50,519 bases of DNA from Chloroflexota bacterium (GCA_021806765.1 JAJZQR010000003.1:1-50519); one strand, 5' to 3'. Numbered from the stretch's first letter, positions 30,221-43,791 are shown. A program made the numbers and translations. The notes: generated by a model from the sequence alone, not told the origin.

Positions 30221-31771
30221 GTGTTCGGGAAAAGGTTGCTCTGGAGGTCCTATTTCATCGTCTTCGTCGCCAGCACCTGCGGGATGACCATCGAACTGGT
30301 GGCAGGCCGAATCCTGGCGCCCTTCCTCGGGGTATCTCTCTACACCTGGACCAGCATCATCGGGGTGGTTCTGGCCGGCATGAGCCTGGGCAACTATCTG
30401 GGAGGCCGCATCGCCGACCGCGCCCCCAAGGCCCGGACCCTCGGGGTGCTGTTCCTCCTCAGCGGCCTGGCCAGCCTCAGCATCCTGGCCATGATAGGCT
30501 TCGTGGGAAGCAAATCTCTCAACTTACCCATGCCCCTCATGGGAAAGATCGCCTTCCTTACCACCGTCGTCTTCTTCCTGCCCAGCCTCCTGATCGGCAC
30601 CATTTCCCCAGTCGTGGTGAAACTGACCCTCAAAGACCTGAGCGAGACGGGGTCGACGGTGGGGAAGATCTACGCGTGGTCGACGGCAGGGAGCATCGTG
30701 GGAACCTTCGCCACCGGCTTCGTCCTGATATCCTGGTTCGGAACTCGAATGATCGTGGCGGGCGTGGCGGTGGTGCTGCTGGTCATGGGGATAGTGTTCG
30801 GCCGGCTCTGGAAGCAGGACCGCGTGCCGGCGACCGCAGCCCTTCTGCTGGTCTTTCTGGGCTTCGGCTATTACCTGAACACCCAGAACGCCTTCGCCTC
30901 TCCCTACTGGAAGGAGAGCAACTACTACTCCATCCGGTTCTTCGACCAGGGCAACGGGCAGGATGGAGACAAGGTGCGGGTTCTGGTTCTGGACCACCTG
31001 GTGCACAGCTTCGTGTCCCAGAACGACCCCACCCACCTGGAGTACCCCTACGAGAAGGTGTACGCCGACATCGTGAAGTATCTCTCCGAGACGCGTCCCA
31101 CCATGAACGCCCTCTTCATCGGCGGTGGAGGATACACCTTCCCCCGGTATATGGAGCACGTCTACCCAACCAGTAACCTCGAGGTGCTCGAGATCGATCC
31201 GGAAGTGACGCGAGTGGTCTACGATGAACTATGGCTCCCCAGGGACAGCAAGATAGTGACCCACAACATGGACGCCCGTATCTTCTTCACCAACGGCGAG
31301 GCTCCGAACGGCAAGTACGATCTCGTCCTGGGCGATGCCTTCAACGACCTTTCGGTCCCCTACCACCTGACCACCCTGGAGTTCACCCAGAAGCTCAAGG
31401 AGGCCATGAAGCCCGACGGCTTCTACCTGGTCAACATTATCGACAACCCGAAGCGGGGTGCCTTCCTCCGCCCCTACATCAACACCCTGAAGAAGGTATT
31501 CTCCCACGTCACGGTGGCTGCCGTGGGAGAGGGGTGGAAGTCCTCCGCCCAGAACACCCTGATCGTCATGGCCTCCCAGGCCCCCATCGACCCGCCGACC
31601 TTCATGGACAAGCTCACGCAGCAGTATGGCGGCAAGGAGCCGGTGACCAGGATCATGCCGGAGCAGGAGTTGGCCGGCTACCTGGCCCAGGGCACCGACC
31701 TGATCCTCACCGACGACTACGCGCCGGTGGACCAACTGATCGCCACCCTCTTCGACGAGCGGGGCTACTAG
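30221..31771 (+). CDS. fused membrane (MFS-like)/spermidine synthase-like protein
   Basis: The 516-residue product has about six to seven membrane helices in residues 1-225 (for example VVLAGMSLGNYLGGRIADRA and FFLPSLLIGTISPVVVKLTL) followed by a spermidine-synthase-fold domain (~260-470) with the SAM/dcSAM-binding loop LFIGGGGYTFPRYM, VLEIDPEV, MDARIF and YDLVLGDAFNDLSVPYHL. Such fusions are widespread; the substrate of this one is unknown and need not be putrescine. The GTG start has AGGAGG 7 nt upstream. It is divergent from the PspA operon and ends convergently with cobA-hemD, sharing a CTAG stop overlap. Confidence 0.88.
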   Translation: MFGKRLLWRSYFIVFVASTCGMTIELVAGRILAPFLGVSLYTWTSIIGVVLAGMSLGNYLGGRIADRAPKARTLGVLFLLSGLASLSILAMIGFVGSKSLNLPMPLMGKIAFLTTVVFFLPSLLIGTISPVVVKLTLKDLSETGSTVGKIYAWSTAGSIVGTFATGFVLISWFGTRMIVAGVAVVLLVMGIVFGRLWKQDRVPATAALLLVFLGFGYYLNTQNAFASPYWKESNYYSIRFFDQGNGQDGDKVRVLVLDHLVHSFVSQNDPTHLEYPYEKVYADIVKYLSETRPTMNALFIGGGGYTFPRYMEHVYPTSNLEVLEIDPEVTRVVYDELWLPRDSKIVTHNMDARIFFTNGEAPNGKYDLVLGDAFNDLSVPYHLTTLEFTQKLKEAMKPDGFYLVNIIDNPKRGAFLRPYINTLKKVFSHVTVAAVGEGWKSSAQNTLIVMASQAPIDPPTFMDKLTQQYGGKEPVTRIMPEQELAGYLAQGTDLILTDDYAPVDQLIATLFDERGY

Positions 31772-33279
31772 GAATGTGAGACCAGCGCCTCCACCAGACC
31801 CGGTATGGTGTGCTCGGGGGCCATCACGTCCACCCGAAGACCCAGTTCCCGGGCCGTACCGGCCGTGATCGGTCCGATGCAGGCTATCAGGCTTCGCGAC
31901 AGCAGGGGAACCGCGTCCTCCCCCAGGCCGGAAACCAGGTAGCGCACCGTGGAGGAACTGGCGAAGGTGGCCACGTCGATCTCACCCGCCGCCAGCTGCT
32001 CCCTCAGTCGGGCCAGGTCGTTCCTCGCCGCGACCGTCCGGTAGGCCACCACGTTGTCCACCAGGGCCCCGGCCTTCTCCAGTTCCACGGCGAGAGTCTC
32101 TCGGGCCAGGTCGGCCCTGGGAAGGAGTACCTTCTTCCCGGACACGCCCGTGGAAATCAAAGCGGCGGCTACCTCTTCCGCCACGTACTCCGAGGGCACC
32201 AGGTCCACCTTCAGGTGATACTCCCTCAACTGCTGCGCTGTGGCCGGGCCAATAGCTGCCAGCCGGACCCCCGCCAGGGCACGCACGTCCAGCCCCAGGG
32301 TCTCCAGCCTTTCCATGAAGGTCTTCACCCCGTTGGCACTGGTGAACACCACCCAGGCGTAGCTACCTAGCCGCTCGATGGCGCCGTCCATAGCTTCGTA
32401 GGACTCGGGGGGAGCGATCTCCAGCACCGGGACCTCCACCGGTTCGGCACCATACTCCCTCAGCAGCACCGACAGGCTGCCGGCCTGCTCCCGGCTCCTG
32501 GTTACCAGTACCCGCTTTCCAAAGAGAGGGCGGCTGTCCCACCAGCGGAGGGTTTCTCGCAGTCCCACCACCCCCCCGACCACGATCACCGCCGGAGGCC
32601 GGAACCGCGATTCTTTCACTCGCCCTACGATGTCGGCCAGGGTCCCGGTGAGGGTCTGCTGCCGGGGCCAGGTCCCCCATCGGATCACAGCCACGGGCGT
32701 ATCTGCCGCCCGTCCGTTCTCCACCAACTGCTGGACGATAGTTCCCAGGTTGGTCAAACCCATGAGAAAGACCAGGGTGCCGACGCCCGTGGCCAGCTTC
32801 TCCCAGCAGAGGCTGGACCCCAGCTTGGTGGGATCCTCGTGTCCGGTCACGATGGCGAAGGAGCTGTTCTGCTCACGGTGGGTCACCGGGATCCCGGCGT
32901 AGGCCGGAACAGCGATGGCGGAAGTGACCCCTGGGACCACCTCGAAGGGCACCCCGGCGGCGACCAGAGCAGCGGCCTCCTCTCCTCCTCGCCCAAAGAC
33001 GAAGGGGTCGCCACCGTGAAGCCGCACCACCGTCTTGCCCTCCAGCGCCTTCGACACCAGCAGCCTGTTGATCTCCTCTTGCGGGTAGGTATGATGGTTG
33101 GAAGACTTGCCCGCGTAGATCCGCTCTGCCTCAGGGCGAATGTGCCCGTCCAGCAGCGCGGCGTTGGCCAGCCGGTCGTACACGACTACCTCCGCTCGAC
33201 CCAACACGTCCGCTCCCCGAAGGGTGAGCAGGCCGGGATCTCCAGGCCCTCCCCCAACCAGATAGACCTTCCCTATCAT
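31768..33279 (-). CDS. fused uroporphyrinogen-III C-methyltransferase / uroporphyrinogen-III synthase
   Basis: The 503-residue protein joins two consecutive enzymes. Residues 1-~245 are SUMT (CobA): VYLVGGGPGDPGLLTLRGAD, VYDRLAN, RLHGGDPFVFGRGGEE, VVPGVTSAIAVPAYAGIPVTHR and FLMGLTNL; it methylates uroporphyrinogen III to precorrin-2. Residues ~255-503 are HemD: KRVLVTRSREQAGSLSVLLR, VFTSANGVKTFMERL, AIGPATAQQLRE and TFASSSTVRYL; it closes the macrocycle. Such CobA-HemD fusions are known in Firmicutes and others. It overlaps hemC by 4 bp. Its product feeds siroheme and cobalamin as well as heme. Confidence 0.95.
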   Translation of the reverse strand: MIGKVYLVGGGPGDPGLLTLRGADVLGRAEVVVYDRLANAALLDGHIRPEAERIYAGKSSNHHTYPQEEINRLLVSKALEGKTVVRLHGGDPFVFGRGGEEAAALVAAGVPFEVVPGVTSAIAVPAYAGIPVTHREQNSSFAIVTGHEDPTKLGSSLCWEKLATGVGTLVFLMGLTNLGTIVQQLVENGRAADTPVAVIRWGTWPRQQTLTGTLADIVGRVKESRFRPPAVIVVGGVVGLRETLRWWDSRPLFGKRVLVTRSREQAGSLSVLLREYGAEPVEVPVLEIAPPESYEAMDGAIERLGSYAWVVFTSANGVKTFMERLETLGLDVRALAGVRLAAIGPATAQQLREYHLKVDLVPSEYVAEEVAAALISTGVSGKKVLLPRADLARETLAVELEKAGALVDNVVAYRTVAARNDLARLREQLAAGEIDVATFASSSTVRYLVSGLGEDAVPLLSRSLIACIGPITAGTARELGLRVDVMAPEHTIPGLVEALVSHS

Positions 33280-34196
33280 GACTGGACCTCCTGCAACAGA
33301 CGGCCAGCGCCTCGGGCCAGCAACTTGTTGGCGATCCGTTCTCCCAGTGCCACGGGTTCGCCTGTGGCCTCAGAGTCTCGCTCCCGCAGGACTTCAGAAC
33401 CGTCCTGGCCCGCCACCAACGCGTCCATCACCAAGCCGCCCCCTTCCATACGGCAGAGACATGCCATCGGCAACTGGCAGCCCCCACCCATAACCCGCAG
33501 GAACGTCCTCTCCGCCTCGGTAGACCTTCTGGTTGCGGGATGGTCCAGCACCGAGAGGACCTCTATCAACTCCTCGTCTCCCGCCCGGACCTGCACCGCC
33601 AGGGCACCCTGCCCCGGTGCCGGGAGGCACATCTCCAGGGGAAGGTGCTCGGTAATCCGGTCACCGTAACCCAGGCGACCCAGGCCCGCCGCCGCCAGAA
33701 CCACGGCATCCAGATCCTCTCCTTCGGCCTTTCGCAGCCGGGTATCCACGTTGCCCCGAAGCGGGACGATCTCGAGGTCGGGACGGAAGGCCAGTAGCTG
33801 GGCGCGACGCCGGGAACTGCTGGTACCCACTCGGGCTCCCACAGCAAGCTTCGCCAGCGGCAGGCCATGCCGGGAGACGCATACGTCGCGCGGGTCCTCG
33901 CGCTCGGGGACGGCGGCCAGCGCCAGTCCGGCCGCCATGGACGAAGGGAGGTCCTTCATGCTGTGCACCGCCAGGTCGATCCGGCCCTCCAGGAGAGCCT
34001 TCTCTATCTCCTTCACGAAGAGCCCGGTCCCGCCTATTTGCCACAAGGGGGGGCCGGTCCGCACGTCCCCTTCCGTCTGGATCTTCTCGATCCGCAGCCG
34101 CAGATCCGGCCTCTTCTCGGCCAGCTGCCCCACGATCCATCGGGCCTGCCACATCGCCAGCGCGCTCCCGCGCGTCCCCACCACCAGTTCTCGCAT
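33276..34196 (-). CDS. hemC: porphobilinogen deaminase (hydroxymethylbilane synthase)
   Basis: HemC polymerises four porphobilinogens into hydroxymethylbilane. The 306-residue product starts MRELVVGTRGSALAMWQARW, has TEGDVRTGPPLWQIGGTGLF, the catalytic Asp in AVHSMKDLP, RVGTSSSRRRAQLLAFRPDL, LPAPGQGALAVQ and the dipyrromethane-cofactor cysteine in GGGCQLPMA. I start at ATG 34194-34196; a TTG two codons upstream is closer to an AGGA site and is an alternative. It overlaps the cobA-hemD fusion by 4 bp. The hemA fusion lies upstream, so the order is hemA-hemC-hemD as in many hem operons; hemB and hemL are not here. Confidence 0.96.
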   Translation of the reverse strand: MRELVVGTRGSALAMWQARWIVGQLAEKRPDLRLRIEKIQTEGDVRTGPPLWQIGGTGLFVKEIEKALLEGRIDLAVHSMKDLPSSMAAGLALAAVPEREDPRDVCVSRHGLPLAKLAVGARVGTSSSRRRAQLLAFRPDLEIVPLRGNVDTRLRKAEGEDLDAVVLAAAGLGRLGYGDRITEHLPLEMCLPAPGQGALAVQVRAGDEELIEVLSVLDHPATRRSTEAERTFLRVMGGGCQLPMACLCRMEGGGLVMDALVAGQDGSEVLRERDSEATGEPVALGERIANKLLARGAGRLLQEVQS

Positions 34197-34266
34197 CGAC
34201 AAACCGTCCTGTTCTAGACCAGCCAGAGAAGGCGAGTTCCATCTCCCTCTGGAAGGTCGAAGTTGC

Positions 34267-34359
34267 TCCCCTCTCCCCTTGGGAGAGGGAATCCCCCCAC
34301 AGGGAGAGGAAGTCTCTCAGCCGTCACCCTCCTTAGCCCTCAGGGGAAGAGAGGGTGAC
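34267..34359. repeat. intergenic palindromic repeat (CCCTCTCCC/GGGAGAGGG family)
   Basis: CCCTCTCC/GGGAGAGGG forms a hairpin at 34267-34289, and a second perfect stem GTCACCCTC/GAGGGTGAC brackets 34323-34359. The first half recurs twice upstream of rplL (45754-45775 and 45845-45865). It fills most of the gap between hemC and the hemA fusion. Confidence 0.6.
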
Positions 34360-34366
34360 CGTCCCT

Positions 34367-36298
34367 TCACTCCAGGTCGAACAACTCTTTCACGGCGTCC
34401 ACATAGAGGCCGCACGCACCGTCGTTGGCCTGAGCCTTTAGGCGCACCGTGGGCGCGTGGAGTATCTTGTTCACGATAGCCTGGGTCATCGCCTCGACAG
34501 CGTTGTGCTCTCTCTCCCCCAGGTTCAGCTTGCTGCTGTAGCGAGCAACCTCGCCCTGCCTGATCTTCTCCAGCCGGTCCCGCAGGGCCACCATGGTCGG
34601 CACCACCTCCTGGCAGCGCAGCCATGAGACGAAAGCAGCGGTCTCCTCCTCTACAATCGCCTGGACCTTCGCCACCTCTTTCTCCCGCTCCTGGAGGTTA
34701 GCCTCCACCAACGACTGCAGATTATCGATGTTGTGGAGATGCACGCCCTCCATGGCACCTACGGCCGGATCCACGTCCCTGGGCACAGCGATATCGATGA
34801 GGAAGAGAGGACGTCCCCGACGGTCCCGTACCACCGGGCCCACCAGATCCGGGCCTATGAGTGCCTCTGGCGCACCGGTGGAAGTGATGACTATGTCGGC
34901 CCGCAGCAGAGCCTCCCCTATCTCCTCCCACCGCATGGGGGCGCCTCCAAACCTGGCAGCCATCTCCTGGGCTCGTTCCCAGGTACGGTTGACCACCAGA
35001 AGATTCCCCGCCCCGTTGTCCACCAGGTTCTTAGCGGCCAACTCCCCCATCTCGCCGGCCCCAACCACCAGGACAACCTTCGAAGAGATATCGCCAAAGA
35101 TCTGCCTCGCCAACTCGACGGCGGCGTGGCTCACCGAGGCAGCGTTCCTGGAGATGCCGGTCTCCGTGCGAGCGCGCTTGCCTGTCGCGAGGGCTCGCTG
35201 AAACAGTACGCTCAACAGCGATCCGGAAGCTCCGCGGCCTGCGGCGAACTCGTAGGCGTCCCGCACCTGCCCGAGGATCTGAGGCTCTCCGACGATCATG
35301 GAATCGATGCCCGAGGCCACAGCCAGAAGGTGTCTGGCCGCCTCGTCGTTGTGCAAGGAATAGAGATAGGACGCCACCTCGGGCTCCGCCATATCCGGGC
35401 ACTGGAAGGAGTGCAGGAAGCGACGGATCTCCACAGCTGCCTGCTTCTGCCGCCGCGGCACGGCGTACACCTCCATCCGGTTGCAGGTGGAGAGCACCAC
35501 TCGCTCGGCGGCTATCTCGCCCAGCCGATCCAGCAACTCGGCCAACCTCTCACCGTCCAGCGCAAAGCGCTCTCTAACCTCGATCGGCGCGATCTTCTGA
35601 TTCAGCCCCACCGCCACGATGATACAGGGCTCGCCATCCCGCACCCGGCGCAGGATCTCTTCGATCCGCACCAGGGCCGCCCCCTCGCCTCCCGTCCGGA
35701 AGACGTCGAAGGCGTTGGAGTTCACCACCTCGGCCCAGAAGGCCTCTCTCTGGGCAGGTACCGGCAGTTCCTGGCGGATCCGAGCCCGAAGGGTGCCCAG
35801 CAACCGCAGGAAGGGGCCGTACTCCGGCACCAGCACTTCCTCCAGCTTCTGGCGCATCCGTTTGGCCAGAGCGGGACTCATGCCCCCCGTGGAGATGGCC
35901 ACAGTCAACTCGTCGCGACGAATGACGGAGGGAACGATGAAGTCGCACAGATCGGGGACGTCCACCACGTTCAGAAGGAGGTTCAGCCGGGAGGCATCGG
36001 CGGCAACGGCACGGTTAACCTCGGGCTCCGAGGTGGCGGCCACTACCAGCAGGGCCCCTTCCAGATCGCCGAGGCGGTACTCGCGCCGCTCCGCCAGCAC
36101 CTTCCCCTGGCTCTCCAGATCTTCAAGACTCCGGTCCAACTGCGGGGCAATCACCTTCACCACGGCGCCCGCAGCCAGCAATCCCTCCACCTTGCGCAGC
36201 GCCACCTCGCCCCCGCCGATCACGACGGTCAGGCGGCCTCGAAGGTCCAGGAACGCCGGAAAGTAGGTAGCAGGATGGCTCCTAGCCTGTTCAGTCAC
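34367..36298 (-). CDS. fused precorrin-2 dehydrogenase / glutamyl-tRNA reductase
   Basis: The 643-residue product fuses a siroheme-branch enzyme to the first enzyme of C5 tetrapyrrole synthesis. Residues ~10-215 are Met8/SirC-like: LTVVIGGGEVALRKVEGLLA for NAD binding, NVVDVPDLCDF with Asp113 at the position of the catalytic aspartate, TVAISTGGMSPALAKRMRQK. Residues ~225-643 are glutamyl-tRNA reductase (HemA): the nucleophile Cys272 in VVLSTCNRMEVY, ILGQVRDAYEFA, VVGAGEMGELAAKNL, VNRTWERA and FLIDIAVPRDVDP. No stop or frame change separates them. Its neighbours hemC and cobA-hemD complete the route to precorrin-2, which the N-terminal domain would oxidise to sirohydrochlorin. Confidence 0.93.
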   Translation of the reverse strand: MTEQARSHPATYFPAFLDLRGRLTVVIGGGEVALRKVEGLLAAGAVVKVIAPQLDRSLEDLESQGKVLAERREYRLGDLEGALLVVAATSEPEVNRAVAADASRLNLLLNVVDVPDLCDFIVPSVIRRDELTVAISTGGMSPALAKRMRQKLEEVLVPEYGPFLRLLGTLRARIRQELPVPAQREAFWAEVVNSNAFDVFRTGGEGAALVRIEEILRRVRDGEPCIIVAVGLNQKIAPIEVRERFALDGERLAELLDRLGEIAAERVVLSTCNRMEVYAVPRRQKQAAVEIRRFLHSFQCPDMAEPEVASYLYSLHNDEAARHLLAVASGIDSMIVGEPQILGQVRDAYEFAAGRGASGSLLSVLFQRALATGKRARTETGISRNAASVSHAAVELARQIFGDISSKVVLVVGAGEMGELAAKNLVDNGAGNLLVVNRTWERAQEMAARFGGAPMRWEEIGEALLRADIVITSTGAPEALIGPDLVGPVVRDRRGRPLFLIDIAVPRDVDPAVGAMEGVHLHNIDNLQSLVEANLQEREKEVAKVQAIVEEETAAFVSWLRCQEVVPTMVALRDRLEKIRQGEVARYSSKLNLGEREHNAVEAMTQAIVNKILHAPTVRLKAQANDGACGLYVDAVKELFDLE

Positions 36299-36328
36299 CC
36301 TCGACCGATGCCTTTCTGAGTTGGGGAG

Positions 36329-39292
<2,964 letters not shown>

Positions 39293-39331
39293 TTGCCTAC
39301 CTTCGGTATCCAGGAAGGGAGAATAGATGGT

Positions 39332-39383
39332 TTGGGGACACCCCAAACCCCGCCATAGGGGCTCACGCCCCTCTGGACTCCCC
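39332..39383. repeat. double-hairpin repeat TTGGGG-ACA-CCCCAA, copy 1
   Basis: TTGGGGACACCCCAAA is followed by CCCGCC and a second hairpin AGGGGC-TCAC-GCCCCT and then TGGAC. The same layout occurs at 45795-45840, where the second stem has a different sequence but still pairs. Coordinates here are good to a base or two. Confidence 0.6.
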
Positions 39384-39394
39384 GGCACCTAGTC

Positions 39395-39534
39395 CTAAGC
39401 AGCTGACCCCAGATAGTCTGCCCTTCGTCACCCCCGCGAAAGCGGGGGTCCAGGACACCACCGCGGAGAGGACCCTGGATGCCCGCCTTCGCGGGCATGA
39501 CGGCGAATTGTGCACGCGATCCTAGGCCAGATGC

Positions 39535-39538
<4 letters not shown>
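39395..39538 (-). mobile_element. 144-bp MITE-like palindromic element, copy B (inverted)
   Basis: This is the inverted counterpart of the element at 8678-8823, with the same two hairpins and terminal inverted repeats beginning CTAAGCA. The left end is CTAAGCAGCTGACC and the right end, read inwards, CTAAGCATCTGGCC. The TAA in the terminal repeat (39535-39537) serves as the uvrB stop codon. No clear target duplication is visible. Confidence 0.8.
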
Positions 39539-41508
<1,970 letters not shown>

Positions 41509-41579
41509 GGGTTCAACTCCGGGTATGCAACCCACAAGTATCCACGGCACGGCCTGAAGCTTTACCAGGCCATCTGCTA

Positions 41580-41609
41580 ATTATACCAGGGGACGGGGAA
41601 GAGGGTCGA
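41580..41609 (-). promoter_or_regulatory. sigma-70-type promoter of uvrB
   Basis: On the minus strand TCGACC (41604-41609), an 18-nt spacer and a perfect TATAAT (41580-41585) lie about 71 bp upstream of the uvrB start. No LexA-type operator was seen around it. Confidence 0.6.
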
Positions 41610-41686
41610 GGGTAATAGACCGCGAGACCGGGAGCCCATCCCGCGTGGCGATGGCGCCAGCTTCGTGGTAACCTCTAAGGAAGCAA

Positions 41687-43006
41687 GTGCATGACAGATC
41701 TCGAGGTACCATGGGCCGAACGACTCCGGCCGAAGCCGCCATACGGGAAGCCATAGCCAGAGACGGCCGGATCACCTTCCGGCAATTCATGGAGATGGCC
41801 CTCTACTCCGCGCCGGGCGCCTACTACAGCTCCGACGCCGGCCGGATCGGTGCCCGCGGGGATTACTTCACCAGCCCCGAGCTGCACCCCGCCTTCGGCG
41901 CCCTGGTAGCCCGCCAGGTCGAGCAACTGTGGATCACCATGGGGCGGCCGTCCCCCTTCACCCTGGTGGAGATGGGGGCCGGCCGCGGCTCCCTGGCCCG
42001 GGATCTTCTCTCCTACGCCGCAGCCTGCACTCCCGACTTCCACCGATCCCTGGACTACATCATCGTGGAGCGCAGCCCCGTCCTCATCCGGCAGCAGCAA
42101 GAGACCCTGGGGCAGTTGGGAGCCGGAGCGCCGAGGATGTCGTGGCACGAGACCCCAATCCTGGATTTGGCCGACGGATCCGTCGAGGGTTGCTTCCTCT
42201 CCAATGAGTTGCTCGACGCCTTCCCCGTGCACCGGCTGGTGGTTAAGGGGGAGCAACTGCAGGAGATCTACGTCGATGTGGTGGACGGGCAGCTGGCGGA
42301 CGCCCCGGGCAGCCTGTCGGATCCGCGCCTCGCCAATTACTTCGCCAGACTCGGTTTCCTGCCGCCCGAGGGCTGCCAGGCCGAGGTCAACCTGGATGCC
42401 CCGGACTGGATGGCCCGGGTGGCCCGCGCTCTCGGCCGGGGCGCGGTTTTCACCTTCGACTACGGCTATCCCGCCGAGGAGCTGTACTCCCGACACCACT
42501 GCAACGGAACCCTCCTTTGCTTCTACCGCCACACCCTGAACAGCGATCCCTACGCCCAAATCGGCCAGCAGGACATCACCACCCACGTGGACTTCACGAG
42601 CCTCGCTCGGGAGGGGAGCAAGCACGGGCTGCGTCCCTACCCTCTGACCACCCAGCGGTCTTTCCTTCAGAGTGTGGGAATGCGAGACTACCTGCAGGCC
42701 CTGGATCACCTCGGTCTCCCCCGACGCGAATTCGAGGCCAACTGGGTGGCGATGGAGGAGTTGGTGAACCTCAGGGGCCTCGGCCGCATCCAGCTGCTGG
42801 TTCAGCAGAAGGGGCTCGCCCGCTTCGACCCGGCGGGACTCCGGCCGGAGGGGTTGCGGGCGGGCGAACTGGGACGCGACCTCACCCAGGAACCGGTGCC
42901 CCTGTTGACCATCGCCCACATGCCCCTCACGTCGCTCTCGCCCGCGGAGCCGATGATGGACGTGGAGGGGATGTGGGAGGAGTTGATGGGGGAGGACGAG
43001 AGTTAG
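41687..43006 (+). CDS. SAM-dependent methyltransferase, MidA/NDUFAF7 family
   Basis: MidA-family proteins are class I methyltransferases; the mitochondrial member NDUFAF7 methylates an arginine of complex I subunit NDUFS2, while bacterial targets are largely unknown. The 439-residue product has ITFRQFMEMALYSAPGAYYS, GDYFTSPELHPAFGALVARQ, the SAM loop LVEMGAGRGSLARDLL, IVERSPVLIRQQQ, FLSNELLDAFPVHRLV and FTFDYGYPAEEL, all characteristic. The GTG start has AAGGA 5 nt upstream; an ATG 24 bp later is possible. It is divergent from uvrB and stands alone. Confidence 0.9.
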   Translation: MHDRSRGTMGRTTPAEAAIREAIARDGRITFRQFMEMALYSAPGAYYSSDAGRIGARGDYFTSPELHPAFGALVARQVEQLWITMGRPSPFTLVEMGAGRGSLARDLLSYAAACTPDFHRSLDYIIVERSPVLIRQQQETLGQLGAGAPRMSWHETPILDLADGSVEGCFLSNELLDAFPVHRLVVKGEQLQEIYVDVVDGQLADAPGSLSDPRLANYFARLGFLPPEGCQAEVNLDAPDWMARVARALGRGAVFTFDYGYPAEELYSRHHCNGTLLCFYRHTLNSDPYAQIGQQDITTHVDFTSLAREGSKHGLRPYPLTTQRSFLQSVGMRDYLQALDHLGLPRREFEANWVAMEELVNLRGLGRIQLLVQQKGLARFDPAGLRPEGLRAGELGRDLTQEPVPLLTIAHMPLTSLSPAEPMMDVEGMWEELMGEDES

Positions 43007-43068
43007 CGTCATTCTTCTCCTAATAATCTCGCCACATTGCCAGAATCCCCCGGCGGCCCCTTGTCCTG

Positions 43069-43077
43069 TGCTATAAT
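43069..43077 (+). promoter_or_regulatory. extended -10 promoter of the site-2 protease operon
   Basis: TGCTATAAT is a perfect extended -10 element, 85 bp upstream of the protease start. Two tandem hairpins (43088-43110 and 43131-43153) occupy the leader that follows. Confidence 0.55.
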
Positions 43078-43087
43078 CCAGGCAATA

Positions 43088-43153
43088 GGGGCGAACTTTC
43101 GGTTCGCCCCGTCGTGACTCGACTAGACTTAGGGCGATCCCAGCGATCGCCCT
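43088..43153 (+). promoter_or_regulatory. two tandem leader hairpins before the site-2 protease gene
   Basis: GGGGCGAAC-TTTCG-GTTCGCCCC (43088-43110) and AGGGCGATC-CCAGC-GATCGCCCT (43131-43153) are two perfect 9-bp stems with 5-nt loops. The second ends 8 nt before the ATG, so it could shield the ribosome site. There is no U-tract, so they are not classical terminators. Confidence 0.55.
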
Positions 43154-43161
43154 CATAGAGA

Positions 43162-43788
43162 ATGGGTTACATGAACTTCTCTCTCAACGAACTGCTGGTG
43201 ATGGTACCGGCCTTCGTCATCGCGATCGCCTGCCACGAGGCGAGCCACGCCCTGGCCGCCACCCTTCTCGGCGATCCCAGCCCCAAGTCGGCGGGCAGGC
43301 TGAGCCTCAACCCGCTGCGCCACCTGGATCCCCTGGGGACCATAACCCTCTTCCTGATGGGATTCGGTTGGGGCAAGCCGGTCTTCGTGAACCCGCGGAA
43401 CTTCCGTGTGAACCCCCGAGCAGGGATGGCCCTGGTGGCCTTCGCAGGACCGCTCTCCAACCTGTTGCTGGCCCTGCTGTTCGCTCTGCCCTTCAGGATG
43501 CACATCCTCATGAGCAGAGAGTTGCTGACGCTGGCTGCGGCTATAGCCTCCATCAACCTGCTGCTGGCCGTATTCAACCTGATACCATTGCCCCCCCTGG
43601 ACGGCTTTTCCGTCCTGCTGGGCATCCTTCCGAGGCCCATGGCGGCCTCTATCGCCCCCCTGGCTCAGTACGGCCCCGCGGCGCTGCTGGGGCTGTTCGC
43701 GCTGTCCTACGTCTTCAAGGTCAGCGTGCTGGGCATCATCATGAATCCTGCTTACCAATTGCTGCAGCCGCTGGTCTTCGGCAGGTGA
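43162..43788 (+). CDS. site-2 protease family membrane metallopeptidase (M50)
   Basis: Site-2 proteases cut substrates within the membrane. The 208-residue product has the zinc motif HEASH (residues 25-29) in its first helix and the second motif NLIPLPPLDG (139-148) in a later helix, with GRLSLNPLRHLDPLGTITLF between, as in compact M50B members. About five to six hydrophobic segments are present, and there is no PDZ or CBS domain. An ATG three codons further on is also possible. It is followed after 3 bp by an HD-domain gene and then tyrA, a likely operon. Its substrate is unknown. Confidence 0.9.
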   Translation: MGYMNFSLNELLVMVPAFVIAIACHEASHALAATLLGDPSPKSAGRLSLNPLRHLDPLGTITLFLMGFGWGKPVFVNPRNFRVNPRAGMALVAFAGPLSNLLLALLFALPFRMHILMSRELLTLAAAIASINLLLAVFNLIPLPPLDGFSVLLGILPRPMAASIAPLAQYGPAALLGLFALSYVFKVSVLGIIMNPAYQLLQPLVFGR

Positions 43789-43791
43789 GGA

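Noticed and set aside
39293..39388. 32-residue N-terminal extension of UvrA
   Set aside because: It is encoded by a dispersed palindromic repeat and does not match the UvrA family start; a GTG with a ribosome site follows it.
41509..41686. LexA (SOS) box in the uvrB promoter region
   Set aside because: No GAAC-N4-GTTC or CTGT-N8-ACAG type site was seen around the -10/-35 pair.
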